Below are positions 45,881 through 57,138 of a stretch of DNA of 64,000 bases, one piece after another. Source of the stretch: Naegleria lovaniensis (Eukaryota > Heterolobosea > Eutetramitea > Acrasida > Naegleriidae); assembly GCF_003324165.1 (NCBI RefSeq), contig NW_025407836.1, positions 558,001 to 622,000 of the forward strand, written 5' to 3'. The notes beneath the pieces are model-generated. The model saw nothing but the letters and a program-made list of their open reading frames with translations, had not been told where the DNA came from and did not search any database. The translations under genes were made by a program, and so were the position numbers. Each line of letters starts with the position of its first letter. Within the stretch, counting starts at the first letter, position 1.

Positions 45881-46942
45881 ATGACTTTACAAAAAAAATT
45901 TAAACAAGGCTTTGCAAGAGGGTTATGGATTGAAGCAATGGATTTGAATGAATTTATTATATCAGCCAAGAAATATTTTGAAGAGAGCATTGAAATTGTA
46001 CAAGATGATGATGAAGGAAATGATCATTTAGAATCGACGAGTGAACCACTCGTGGCATCATCGGATTTGCAATATTTGGAGCATGATGATGAATTGAGAT
46101 GGATTCCATTGAGGCAAATGGAACAAGCAATGGCCGTAAAGAAGCTCAAGATGGGACATTGTACTGCTCTCAATGAAGAATTATTTGTTTCACCTCAATC
46201 TCCACTCTCTGATATTCATGATCGTCTCTATGCAAAAATGATTGAGAATACACCAAATACAAAACCAATGGGTGTCGTAAAGGCTATTAAATTCTTGGAG
46301 AGAGTTCTTACCACGACGGATACAATCTCACTGGATCGCATTTCTATTTACATGGTGAATCAAAATTTAGAGATGGTCATTCGACATGTGACTGATCGAG
46401 ATCTATTGCAAATTGAATTGTTTGATAGGGGAATTGAAATTATCAAACTCGTTCTTGAAAAGTTTGCACAAGGCTTGTCTCTAAATTGTCAGCAATTTTG
46501 GACCGATTTGTTGACCAGGTATCTTTCATTCTTTGTGACCGAAAGACCCGAAGATAGTATGGAACGACAATGGGAATTGAGCTCTGTCATGTTTGAACGA
46601 ATGACAAAAATGATTTCTGCCTTAAGGGAACAAATTCTCTTCATGAAATGTTTGATTGAGGTACTATTTTCAATATTGCTAAACGAACGCACTTGCTCGC
46701 AAAAGAATCCACTCAATGGCAAACCGTTCTATCTTTTGAAACTTTTTGAAATGTTAGGATCGTTTGTCTTTGAGCAGGATCATACGGAAATTACATCTCG
46801 GTTTACAAATCAAACAGATAAATTAATTGCAGCTCTCGAAATCGGCAATAGCAAGAAGGATGACATGGAATATTTGTACATGACAAGGATTATTGGTAAT
46901 GTTGCTCGACTGAAAACTCTAAAAGAATTAAAAATTATTTAA
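45881..46942 (+). CDS. Unknown helical protein
   Basis: Intronless, 353 residues, ATG at 45881, 46 bp after the preceding stop. Acidic segment near residues 38-60, then largely alpha-helical with regular hydrophobic spacing (FLERVLTTTDTISLDRISI, ILFMKCLIEVLFSILLNE). No signal peptide, Cys motif or catalytic signature. Family not recognised. Convergent with G6PD, leaving 150 bp. Confidence 0.6.
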   Translation: MTLQKKFKQGFARGLWIEAMDLNEFIISAKKYFEESIEIVQDDDEGNDHLESTSEPLVASSDLQYLEHDDELRWIPLRQMEQAMAVKKLKMGHCTALNEELFVSPQSPLSDIHDRLYAKMIENTPNTKPMGVVKAIKFLERVLTTTDTISLDRISIYMVNQNLEMVIRHVTDRDLLQIELFDRGIEIIKLVLEKFAQGLSLNCQQFWTDLLTRYLSFFVTERPEDSMERQWELSSVMFERMTKMISALREQILFMKCLIEVLFSILLNERTCSQKNPLNGKPFYLLKLFEMLGSFVFEQDHTEITSRFTNQTDKLIAALEIGNSKKDDMEYLYMTRIIGNVARLKTLKELKII

Positions 46943-47092
46943 AACAAATCAATGACATTTATCTGTCATTCTAGTGCTTCACCTCACACACTCGAGGTAT
47001 TAAGTAAATGCTACATAACATTTTAAATTACAAATCTAAATCCCCGAGCTATTTTGAAAAAATTGATGGATTTTGATAATTGAAAATATGTA

Positions 47093-49123
47093 TTAAAGGC
47101 TTGAATAAAATTCAGGAGGTATCTTACTCACATTTTTGCTTGCAACAAGCCCATATCGAGCTCGAAGATAGTGCACTGCGGTAGGACCTGCGCTTCCAAT
47201 AACGTATGGCTGTATTCGTCGTCATCATGTTTAATAAACGTTGAATTGTAGTGTGATTAATGTACGTACCTCTGGTTGAACGAGTTTTTCTTGTAATTCA
47301 TGAAGAATTGGATCAAAGATTTGCCAACAATATTTAAGTTCATCTTCAGACAAGAAGTTTGATTCGTCACCTTGCAACATGTTGAGAATGAGACGTTCAT
47401 ACGCATCAGGAATCTTCTTTGGATCATAGGTGCTCTTGTATGTAAAGTTGAGTTGAGATTCTGAAAGTTTTTCTCCCAATCCAGGAACCTTGTTTACAAT
47501 GTTGAAATAAATAGCCTCGTTTGGTTGAATACGAATCACTAATTCATTGGCGCTCACCACCGCATGATGATATCTATGTGTGAAATTAACAATAATTGCC
47601 AAAAGAAGGTTAGCCATTAACTCCAAATAACCAGAGAAGTGTGTCACAAACTTACAAATTACCAGGAACATCATTGAAAGTAATTCGAATTTCGGCCAAT
47701 CTTTCATCGAGAGCCTTGCCTGACTCAAGGAAGAATGGAACTCCATCCCATCTTCGATTTCTGATTTTCAAGACACAAGCAGCATAGGTTGGAGTTATGG
47801 AATCGTCAGCAACAGTAGGATCTTCTCTGTAGCCAAGGGTCTTTTCACCATTGACGGTCTTACCCTTATATTGACCAACTACAATGTCTTCCATCTTGAC
47901 AGGTTGAATGGACTTGAGTACCTTAATCTTTTCATTACGAATATCGGTTGGACTCAAAGTCACTGGTGGTTCCATAGCGATGAGTGCTAAAATTTGTAAC
48001 AAGTGATTTTGGCTGTTGTGTTGTAGTAAATATGAATGATAGATTAATAAAGGTATGCAACGAAAAAAGTGTGACAATAATATTGTTGATGAAAATCTAT
48101 CAAGTAGTGTATACTCACCTCACATCTCTGATGATACCATATGAATCGAAATAACCTCCTCTTCCTTCTACTCCCAATTCTTCCTTGAAATTAATTTGAA
48201 CACTCTTGATAGTGTTTCTGTTCCACAGTGGTTCAAGAATAATGTTAGCGAATCTGAGGACAAGCAAATTTTGAACAACTTCCTTTCCAATATAGTGATC
48301 AATTCGATAAATTTCATCCTTTTCGAATACTTTGGACAATCCATTGGACAATTTCTTAAATGTCACCAAGTCTCTTCCGAATGGTTTCTCAATGACAATT
48401 CTGTTATATCCTCCTTGAGTCTTACAGTACTTTCCAAGCATGGTTGCTGAAACAAGAAAGACGTTGGGTGGCAATGACAAGTAGAAGAATCTGTGTTTTC
48501 GTGGCTTGAATATTGTAGTTGGTGATCTTGATTCGGTATCTTCAAACACTTCATCTTCGCTGAGACACTTATTTTCAATTTGAGTTCTAAACTCCTCTTC
48601 AAGAATTTTAGTTCCTTCTTCTTCACACTTTTCCATCAACTTGTTTAATTGATTGAAATCTTCATCCTTGTCATATTGACCTGATTGATAATAAACGTGT
48701 TCAAAGAAAGCATCCAAATCTTTCTTTTCAAACTTTTTAAGGAATGGCATGAGGTGCGTCTCGATCAATTCTTCCTTGCTCAAGTTAGATCTTGCGTATC
48801 CAATGACTCTCCAAGCCTTTCCTAAAAAGCCTTCCTTGAATAAAGTAAAAAGAGCAGGGAATAATTTACGTTTGGCCAAATCTCCCGATGCTCCCATAAT
48901 GACCATTCTACACGTTATTCATGATCCGTTTGTTCATGATGATGATTGTTCAAAATAATACAAGTAATTAAAGTAAATTAAATATGATCATTCCGATTAT
49001 CATTGAGAATGTTGTTCCCAATAATAACGATCATCCACAAAATGATTGTTTCTCAAACACTTTTTTCATCAGAATGACTTACGTTATATTGTCCATCTTG
49101 TTCACTGCCTTTGGATAAGCCAT
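47093..49123 (-). CDS. G6PD: Glucose-6-phosphate 1-dehydrogenase
   Basis: First, NADPH-producing step of the oxidative pentose phosphate pathway in the cytosol. Five exons, all phases consistent: 49083-49123, 48119-48907, 47656-48012, 47270-47573 and 47093-47209; GT-AG introns of 175, 106, 82 and 60 nt; 535 residues, close to the family norm. The coenzyme motif is MGASGDLAKRKLFPALF, split between exons 1 and 2; the substrate and catalytic motif is RIDHYIGKE; EKPFGRDL, NHLLQILALIAMEPP, RRWDGVPFFLESGKAL and NELVIRIQPNEAIYF are further signatures. No targeting peptide precedes the core. It is head to head with 6-phosphogluconate dehydrogenase across 524 bp, suggesting co-regulation. No frame break. 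Confidence 0.97.
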
Positions 49124-49647
49124 TTTTCTTGTTGTTAATTTGAAAAGTCAGTAGTAGAAAAATTCAAATGTTGAACAGAGAGAGAGCCAATAGAGAGATT
49201 TTTTGTTCTTTGTGTTTGAAAACCCTTGTTGTCTTTTATGATGGACATCAAACCCTTGTCCTGATGCGAGTGAGCAAAGTGGAGAATTTCAAGAATGTAG
49301 CTCCGATATCAGAAAATGCACAAACTCATTGATTGTACGCACGTCTATGCTTTGTTGATTCTTCATGATGAACAATAATGATGTAGGCACATCAATTAGG
49401 CCGCTGGTTGATCCTCATTAGGACACAAAAGCGTTGATGAAAATGTTTTTTCCACCTTAAAAAAAAATTCAAACAACGAGAATCTAATAAGAGGTAAGTT
49501 TATTAGAAGAGAAGGTGATGATTTGAAATATATGTTGATTTTCCGATTCCGTGTGTTACACAACATGATGTAAATGATCTGGACTTGCTTGTAACAACAT
49601 ATATTATGACTGGACGAATCATATTTCCGATGTTTGCGGATGATATC
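49124..49647. promoter_or_regulatory. Shared promoter region of G6PD and 6PGDH
   Basis: 524-bp spacer between the two divergent oxidative pentose-phosphate genes. It contains an AGAGAGAGCCAATAGAGAGA sequence near 49179-49198, including a CCAAT-like CCAAT core, and a long A run near 49458-49466. In-frame ATGs of 6PGDH extend back to 49606, so the last 40 bp could be coding. No specific regulator site can be named. Confidence 0.45.
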
Positions 49648-51265
49648 ATGATGGCCAACAACACAGACATGGCAGATATCGGATTAGTTGGTTTGGCTGT
49701 TATGGGCCAAAATTTAGCTTTGAATATTGCTGACAAGGGATTCAAGATTTCAGTTTACAATAGATCCTATGAAAAGACTGAACATACTGTATGTGAATCA
49801 TGATGATGATTTTCATTGAATTGTATCAAATATATAATCATTGCTTGTGTGAATGATCCGCCACCGATTTTCGACCGATTTAATTACTTTCAAAATATTA
49901 TGATCCATATATTTATTGCAATACATATTAATTGAATGGCTGTTCATCCACATCACAGGTTCAAAGAGCCAAAGATGAAGGAAAAGGTGCCTACCAACTT
50001 GATGGATTTAAAACCATTGAAGAATTTGTGAATAGTCTTTCTAAGCCTCGCAAGATTATTATGCTTGTCCAAGCAGGTAATCCAGTCGATGCTACCATTG
50101 AATTGTTGACACCTCTTCTTGACAAGGGAGACATTATTATTGATGGTGGTAATGAATGGTTCTTGAATACTGAAAGACGTGCAAAGAAAGCCGAAGAAAA
50201 TGGAATTTTATATATGGGAATGGGTGTTAGTGGCGGTGAAGAAGGAGCTCGTCACGGACCATCTCTCATGCCTGGAGGTCCTCTTGAAGCCTACAATCAA
50301 GTGAAACACATCTTGGAAAAGATTGCTGCTCCATTGGAAAATGAAGCCCCTTGTGTCACTTATATCGGAGAACGAGGCTCTGGAAATTATGTGAAAATGG
50401 TTCACAACGGAATTGAATACGGTGACATGGAGCTTATTGCTGAAGTTTATGACATGATGAAGAGTGTTGGTAAATTGACCAATGAAGAAATTGCTGAAGC
50501 TTTTACTGAATGGAATAATTCTGAATTGAAGAGCTATCTCATTGAAATTACAAGTAAGATTTTTAAGAAGAAGGATGATCAAGGAGAGGGCCATCTTGTT
50601 GACAAAATTGTTGACGTTAGTGGTAGCAAGGGAACGGAAAATGGACAGTGCAAGAGGGAGCTGAGAGAGGAATTGCCATTCCAACCATGGCTTCTGCACT
50701 TGATTCACGTTACATTTCCTCATTGCGAGATCAACGATTGCAAGCTGAAAAGCAATTAACAGGACCAACTCCTAACGACCTCACAGAAACCATTGACAAG
50801 AAGGTGTTGATCCAACAATTGAAAGATGCTCTCTATTGCTCCAAAATTTGTTCCTACACACAAGGAATGAACTTGATTGCTGAAGCTTCCAAGCAATATG
50901 GATGGAATCTTAAACTTGGCTCAATTGCTCGTATCTGGAAGGGTGGTTGCATCATTAGAGCCATCTTTTTGGATCGTATTAAGAATGCCTATGACCTCAA
51001 TCCTAATTTACCAAGTTTACTCTTAGATCCAGATTTCAATAAGGAAATTGCTGAGAGACAAGCTTCATGGAGAAAGATCATTCAATTGGCCATCAATGCT
51101 GGAATTCCAACACCTGCTCTTTCCTCAAGTTTGGCTTATTATGATTCGTACCGAAGAGGACGCTTGCCAGCCAATTTGATTCAAGCTCAAAGAGACTTTT
51201 TCGGAGCTCACACCTTTGAAAGACTTGACATGCAAGGAAAATTCCATGCCAAATGGGAGGAATAA
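49648..51265 (+). CDS. PGD: 6-phosphogluconate dehydrogenase, decarboxylating
   Basis: Converts 6-phosphogluconate to ribulose 5-phosphate with NADPH production. Exons 49648-49788 and 49959-51265, 170-nt GT-AG intron, phase 0. The start is chosen at the ATG pair 49648/49651 before [19 protein letters not shown], the NADP-binding motif; an upstream in-frame ATG exists at 49606. Other motifs: [17 protein letters not shown], the catalytic Lys/Asn/Glu block [30 protein letters not shown] and the C-terminal [20 protein letters not shown]. The frame breaks at 50636-50637 (AACGGAAAATGG): one extra G gives [14 protein letters not shown], the conserved family sequence, and joins both halves into about 480 residues. 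An error in the sequence is much likelier than a loss of this gene. Confidence 0.95.
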
Positions 51266-51444
51266 ATGTGTGAATAATATTAGTTGAAAATTGTGTGCAA
51301 ACGGATATCCTTTTGGACAAGATTAATATATAATTCACAAGGTTGTTGTGGGTTTTTATCAAAAATGTCAATTAGTTTAGGTTGCGTCGATAATTAATGG
51401 GTTTGAAAAAATTGTGGTGGAGTGCACCTTGTCACACACTCAAA

Positions 51445-52711
51445 TTATTGTTTGGTCAATTCATCAACTGAGGCATCCAAATCACGATAACCTTCACGGA
51501 CAGCTCTATATTCTGCAATCCATTTCACAATGCATGTAATGGTAGAGAATACATAGACAAGAATTAAGCAAGCCCCAAGTAATGGCATTCCAATATAGAG
51601 ATTGAAATCACATTTACATTCTTCTACAGGTCCGTCAAATCCTCCAGGATTACAATAATTATGAACATAGACATTATTGCACCAATCCACTCCAGCTGCA
51701 ACACGAGAAGCATCTGCAATCATTAAATAAAATGCAGCAGCAATACTCAATACACTCCAAACCTATGAAATTTCATTTGTTCACAACCATGTGAAAAATT
51801 GGAAAAAGTTCCATAAATCATTCCAAATAATTTCATTTGAATCATTTCATTGAACCATCTCTTCATCCACACACTCATAAATTGACACACACACTTACCG
51901 TATAAATTCCACCAAAAATCCTTCCCGTCCACTTGACCTTATTATTCTCAATACTTCTCCGACCCATGGTCAACCACAACAATGCAAACAAAAATCCAAG
52001 CAAATATCCCAACACAATTCCAAATCGTTCAAACATGACATTCAATGAAAAACCACAAAATGCTTTCATTTGAGACGCAATGGGTTCTCCCTTTGAATCA
52101 TACGGAACACTCGGATAGATACAAAACGTTCCGTTATGACCGGCGAGAGATCCTGGTTGAACTTCGGCGCAAACTTTGTAAATTTGAGTCGTGTTCGAAT
52201 CGGTATTGGAAGGAAGGATGTATTGAACACTGAAAGGACGATGATCGTTGAGAACTGTTGTGTGTCCAATGGAGTCGTTTGAGAATGAGCGAACAATCAA
52301 AGTGTTGTTGAAAATTTTCACAGAAAAGATTTTTTTGGTCGTGATGGAATTTTTGTGAAATTTTGAGAGAGATCCATAACGATGGTTTTATGGATGAAGA
52401 GCAGAGATGGATATTGGGTGGTCGTCATGATGATGATGATGAAATGGTTCAATAATCAATGTGCAATTTCCAAATATAGAAATATATCATCATGATAAAT
52501 TCATATAAATATTTCATCATATTGATGATGATTCGGATCTCAATAACAACCTACCAGTAATTGCACAAAAATCCTTATTATCCACATGACTACTATAATC
52601 CACATTCAACGTATCCACAATCGATAATGAAAATAAAGCCAAAGCTCCCAATACTCCCAACACACAAGTCATTCCGAGACAAGTGTTGGCTGCTATATAG
52701 AGTCGACCCAT
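51445..52711 (-). CDS. Four-segment membrane protein of unknown function
   Basis: Exons 52555-52711, 51899-52320 and 51445-51762 give 298 residues in consistent phase. Start ATG 52711 (MGRLYIAANTCLGM). Hydrophobic segments: TCVLGVLGALALFSLSIV, GIVLGYLLGFLFALLWLTMG, VLSIAAAFYLMIADAS and PLLGACLILVYVFSTITC. Between segments 1 and 2, and 3 and 4, lie Cys-containing loops with N-glycosylation sites (NNT, NTT, NGT), so a tetraspan surface or vesicle protein with extracellular loops is likely. The second intron is ordinary (51763-51898), but intron 1 (52321-52554) begins GTAGGT and would have to end in TG, because no AG occurs in the 80 nt before the exon 2 frame. Family not recognised. Confidence 0.65.
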
Positions 52712-53000
52712 TTTTTTTTCCTTTTTTTTTAATCTCAAGAAATCGGTTTGGAACACTTAAAGTTCAATGAACGTACCACAGAAGAGAGGTCACCATAGTC
52801 TGTTCAGAACATCTGGTTTTCATGGAATACAAAGATGACAAGCTCTGCCACATGTCATCTAACACTGAAGTGTTATTGTCTTTTGTATAGAGACAATACA
52901 ACCATGCAATCCATGACCATCAACAATGAAATTGTCATTACTCCTCTCACATAACAACCGTAAATCAGACTCACCTCAAAACATGTTTGATTTCAACAGG

Positions 53001-54006
53001 TCGAAACCCTGCAACAACACGATCTCGCATCAATCGTCTCATTCGACAACGAAAAGAACATGATCACTGACTTCCACACACTTGTGATCATCACTTATGT
53101 CTTGTTGTTGGATGAATCCATACGGAATAATTTCATCTTTGCAAATGTGGAAAATCTTCTTGTGTAATATTCTTCAAAACCATTCATTCTGATGAACACC
53201 TACTTGAGAAAATATTTAAGATTGAAAAAGAGAAAAGACACCCAATTTGAGAGTTTTTTTGGAATCCTTGTTGTCCAGATATAACTTAAAACACTAGAGA
53301 CATTTGATTTTATTTCAAGGTCAAAATGCTGTCACCTTGACAAACACCAACCAGATGGCTCCTCTTTCTACACGATGGAGAGTTCTTGCTGCTTTTTACA
53401 ATGCCTTTAATGAGACCAAGTTTTTCGTTTCACAAGATTCCCATTTTTGTCCTCCGTTGGGCAATGGTTCTACGAATAATTAGTGTGACGTTTCGGTAAC
53501 TTCTCCTCGATGGGATTGCATGATGATGCATTTACCTGGGGCTGCAACCACCACTCCACAAGATTACTACTTTTACAATCGAGAATTCCAGATTTGAACA
53601 TATTTTTGACACAAAACTCAAAGTGGGTGCAGTCATTGGAGGAGAATTATATCCTAGTAATCAAGCAAAATTTTCAAATCGGGTTGGACGATCAAAACTT
53701 CAAGGATTGTGTTCAGAGAACGAATGGTACATGGTTTTTTCAACGCTCAAGAAAACCAGTGTCGACGAGTATCAACGTGCTTTGAATGCATCTGTATTGC
53801 TGGTTTATGCTTTTACCGTGAACGATATTTCATTGTGTAATGCAACATGGACCTCGATGAATTTGAAATTGAATTTACCAAATATTGGAAGTGCTGCATT
53901 CCCTTATCCAAATATTTCATTGTTGGTTTCACTGAGAAATGGAACTGTGACAAGTGACACCATCCTTTCTACTCTCAACCTAACACCTCTCCAAAGGTAT
54001 CTATAA
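53001..54006 (+). pseudogene. Gene relic or broken gene, secreted-type fragment
   Basis: Two open pieces without a proper start or joining introns. At 53001-53167, after a TTTCAACAG acceptor-like sequence, a frame reads VETLQQHDLASIVSFDNEKN and continues to TAA. At about 53520-54006 a frame holds VGAVIGGELYPSNQAKF and later several N-glycosylation sites (NAS, NAT, NIS, NGT), ending with LNLTPLQRYL; its upstream part is interrupted by stops and a frame change near 53600. The pieces look like once-coding secreted-protein sequence. Whether this is a decayed gene or a multi-exon gene with sequence errors is not decidable by eye. Confidence 0.4.
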
Positions 54007-54265
54007 AGACCTCACCAAAAACGTCGTGAGGAGTCAACAATGGACAGGCATCTCTTGCAGTGAGTGATAGGAAGCAACAAGGGCCGTTTGTGACCTTTGT
54101 GTGTGTCGTCATGTTGCTGTTGTTGTTCTTCTGATACAATTGGTTACTAATTGAACTTATATAACAATAACTCAACCTGGCAATCAACAATACAATCTGG
54201 CAGCTGGTTGATTGAAGTCCAAAAGAACTATATATCAACATAAGATTTTTGATCGAACCCAGAGG

Positions 54266-56227
54266 ATGTTGTGCCAACTGAACTCTCGCGATGTGCAACT
54301 TTTCATAAAAAAAATGCTCAAACAACACAGATCATGCCACTCTTTTGCCCGCAAGATTTTCAAGGTCATATTGGGTCCTTGTCTCAATCGAACAACAACT
54401 ACTCCATCCTCCCAACAATTTTTCTTGTTCGGAAATGTTTCATTCCACAACCATGAACCACAACACCGAGAATTCCATAAATGCATAGTCTTTTATCAAA
54501 CGGAAAAGAAGTCTCCTGAACTCGAAATGGCAGATCTTAGAACGCAAATAGTTGAAGCCTTTGAACAACAAAGTTACGCTCTAGCAGCAACCATTTCTTC
54601 GAAATTGATTCAAAGATTAACTACAATGACTTCTGAACACTCTCTCTCAGCACAAGACAAGAAAACTCTCGTGTTTGCCTATCTAGCTCGCGGTTGGGTT
54701 CAAAATTCTATCGAAGATTTAAGTAAATCCATTGAACTCAATCCTCTCTTGGTTAATGGTTATTACTTTAGAGCACGTGTCTATCTCACCCTGAATCAAA
54801 TGGATAAAGCCTTCCAAGACATTGAAACATGCCTTTCACTGAATCCAGATTGTACTGAGGCCTATTTAACAAGAGCCTTCATTTACGAACAAGGTCAAGA
54901 TTATGAAAAGGCAATTGAAGATTATGAGAGAATCATACACATACATCCACGAGTACGACAAGATCCACAGATATTGGACCGATTAGCTGGTTTGTATTGG
55001 AGAGTGGCGCGTGCATCATTGGATGTAAATATAGACCAGTGGCATACCAATCTTGAAAAGGGTAATCAACTCTGTATAGAGACCATTGAAATATTGTCGA
55101 ATCGTATTGAAAATCATTCTGATACCAACTTCACAGTGGGATCATTGGGTCATGGTCGTCATTTTGGCGTTGTTGCTCTTGATGGCACTCTCATTGATAA
55201 CAACACGAGTCATGACGCTCCATTACACTCTGCTGAGAAATGTCATCGAATTCGACTATGCTCGAATATTGCAAGTAATTATGTAGGCATGAATCAACAC
55301 CAACAAGCTCTCCAGTATTATACAAAAGCCATCAAATTCATTCACGAGATGGAACAAGAGAACGGTCTTTCAACAGCAATGCTGTTTGCATACTATCAAG
55401 CATACATGAATCGAGGATTTTTATTGATGCAATATTTCAAGAAATATGATTTGGCATTGAAAGACTTCATGAAAGCATTTGATATTGCGGACTCGTCGAG
55501 GGCTGATGACAAGACACCTCAATGGGAAACACAAAAATACCAAATCTATGTTGCCCATAGTGAGTTGGCCATGTTACACGTGAATATGAATGAAATTGAT
55601 AAGGCATGTGAGCACGTGCTTAGGGCAGAGATTGCACTTCTTGAAATTTGTGAAAGTAGAGCTACTACTATCACTGATAGTCCTGTTAATGATATGACAC
55701 ATGAATCCAACACAGAAAACAAAAACTCCCAACAGGTCGAGAAGGTTGAAACTCCATTTCCGTTTAACTTGTTCCTATGTGGAAACAGTCTTAAACAATT
55801 TGCATTGAATATTGCGCAAACATATCCGAATTGTCTCTGGATAGGAAATGCATTATATTCGCTGGATGTATTATGTGTTCTTGAGGGAGACTATGAAAAC
55901 GCTCTCAAGCTGTTAAACATATATATTGACGAGCAACATTTGCAAGAACATTTGGAAATCATTTATGCCAATCGAGCAGATGTAAAAATTAAATTGGGAA
56001 AATATCATGAAGCCATTCAAGATTGTAATTCATCTTTGGAATTGGATCCAAACTATTATGCTGCTTTTTTCAACAGAGGAGAAGCTTATTTTCACTTACA
56101 AGAATTGGATAAGGCAAAACATGATTTTGATCTTGCCCTTGAGAAGGCTCCTTTTTTAAAAAAAGAGTTGTTGAATCTCTGGCCCACTTTTGATGAATAC
56201 CAATTGAGTAATACACAAAACGATTGA
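54266..56227 (+). CDS. Tetratricopeptide repeat (TPR) protein
   Basis: Intronless. The frame is open well upstream; ATG 54266 gives 653 residues and ATG 54527 (MADLRTQIVEAFEQQSYALA) gives 566. I prefer 54266 because about 100 codons without a stop are unlikely in this AT-rich DNA, and the extra part is basic with few acidic residues. TPR units: WVQNSIEDLSKSIELNPLLV, VYLTLNQMDKAFQDIETCLSL, YEQGQDYEKAIEDYERIIHI, then after a less regular middle KLGKYHEAIQDCNSSLELDP and HLQELDKAKHDFDLALEKAP. TPR arrays are protein-binding scaffolds, often chaperone-linked; no catalytic domain is attached. Partner unknown. Confidence 0.85.
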   Translation: MLCQLNSRDVQLFIKKMLKQHRSCHSFARKIFKVILGPCLNRTTTTPSSQQFFLFGNVSFHNHEPQHREFHKCIVFYQTEKKSPELEMADLRTQIVEAFEQQSYALAATISSKLIQRLTTMTSEHSLSAQDKKTLVFAYLARGWVQNSIEDLSKSIELNPLLVNGYYFRARVYLTLNQMDKAFQDIETCLSLNPDCTEAYLTRAFIYEQGQDYEKAIEDYERIIHIHPRVRQDPQILDRLAGLYWRVARASLDVNIDQWHTNLEKGNQLCIETIEILSNRIENHSDTNFTVGSLGHGRHFGVVALDGTLIDNNTSHDAPLHSAEKCHRIRLCSNIASNYVGMNQHQQALQYYTKAIKFIHEMEQENGLSTAMLFAYYQAYMNRGFLLMQYFKKYDLALKDFMKAFDIADSSRADDKTPQWETQKYQIYVAHSELAMLHVNMNEIDKACEHVLRAEIALLEICESRATTITDSPVNDMTHESNTENKNSQQVEKVETPFPFNLFLCGNSLKQFALNIAQTYPNCLWIGNALYSLDVLCVLEGDYENALKLLNIYIDEQHLQEHLEIIYANRADVKIKLGKYHEAIQDCNSSLELDPNYYAAFFNRGEAYFHLQELDKAKHDFDLALEKAPFLKKELLNLWPTFDEYQLSNTQND

Positions 56228-56399
56228 GTATGTGTCAAGGTGCCATGTTTGAGTAAACTCAAATACCAGATGATATTGTATTTTACATTTTGCAATATTT
56301 AGAATCTGAATTTATTTTGAGATATTTGCAACATTCATTGGAAATTCAAAAATCATTGAATTTTTCTGATCGGGATAGTTTTAATGAGCCACCATCCTT

Positions 56400-56985
56400 A
56401 ATTTCCAAATTGTAAATATATCCAAATCCAATTTAACCGAGTTGAACCTTGCCATGAATATGATGTGCTTGGGTTGAGAGCTATTGTGAACTCTCCAACC
56501 ATGAAACATTTTCGAGTTTTGAACGTTAAATACATTTTTGGAGCGGGATTGAAAAGCGTGGGTTCTAGAAGCGAGAACATGAACAATTTAACTGATCTCA
56601 ACATGAGTACCAACATTATTGGAAATAAGGGACTACTCGCTCTGAAATCTGACTGACCACACTTGTGTCATTTGACGCGATTCAATTTGACTAATTGTGA
56701 AATTTGAAATGAAGGAGCGAAATGTCTCGCAGAATCAAGGACATATTCTTGACAAATTTACAAAGCTCTTTGTTGGATTCAATTTCATTGAGAAGGAGGG
56801 AGCTCAAGCTCTCCAATCATTTCGGATCTTCGCATGGAGATGATTGTTCACATTCTACAATTTCTAACCACACGAACGATCATCGGATCATGTATTCGAG
56901 TTTCCAAACATTGGGAAAAGGCCATCGAACATTTAACACTCTTTGGATTTGATCGGTTTAGGCCCCAAGCAAGAATTCCGAGCAT
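56400..56985 (+). pseudogene. Decayed LRR / F-box gene relic
   Basis: Leucine-rich-repeat sequence is visible but split by stops and frame changes: MKHFRVLNVKYIFGAGLKSV, NNLTDLNMSTNIIGNKGLLA, then LTRFNLTNCEI followed by NEGAKCLAES after a stop. Further on, in another frame, MEMIVHILQFLTTRTIIGSC and RVSKHWEKAIEHL form a convincing F-box. In intact F-box/LRR proteins the F-box precedes the repeats; here it follows, so two neighbouring genes or a rearranged copy may be involved. Stops in several frames make this different from the single-base breaks elsewhere. Confidence 0.6.
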
Positions 56986-57138
56986 TGTCACTTGCCACAC
57001 TAAGTTCTTTTTGAATTTTTATTTTTTTATCAACAACGAAAAAAGATATTGACCTTTTGTTACAGTTTGTTTTCATGAATGTGTTGTGTTTGTGAACAAT
57101 GTCATCCTTCATAAAAATAATCAACACACCAAGACATC

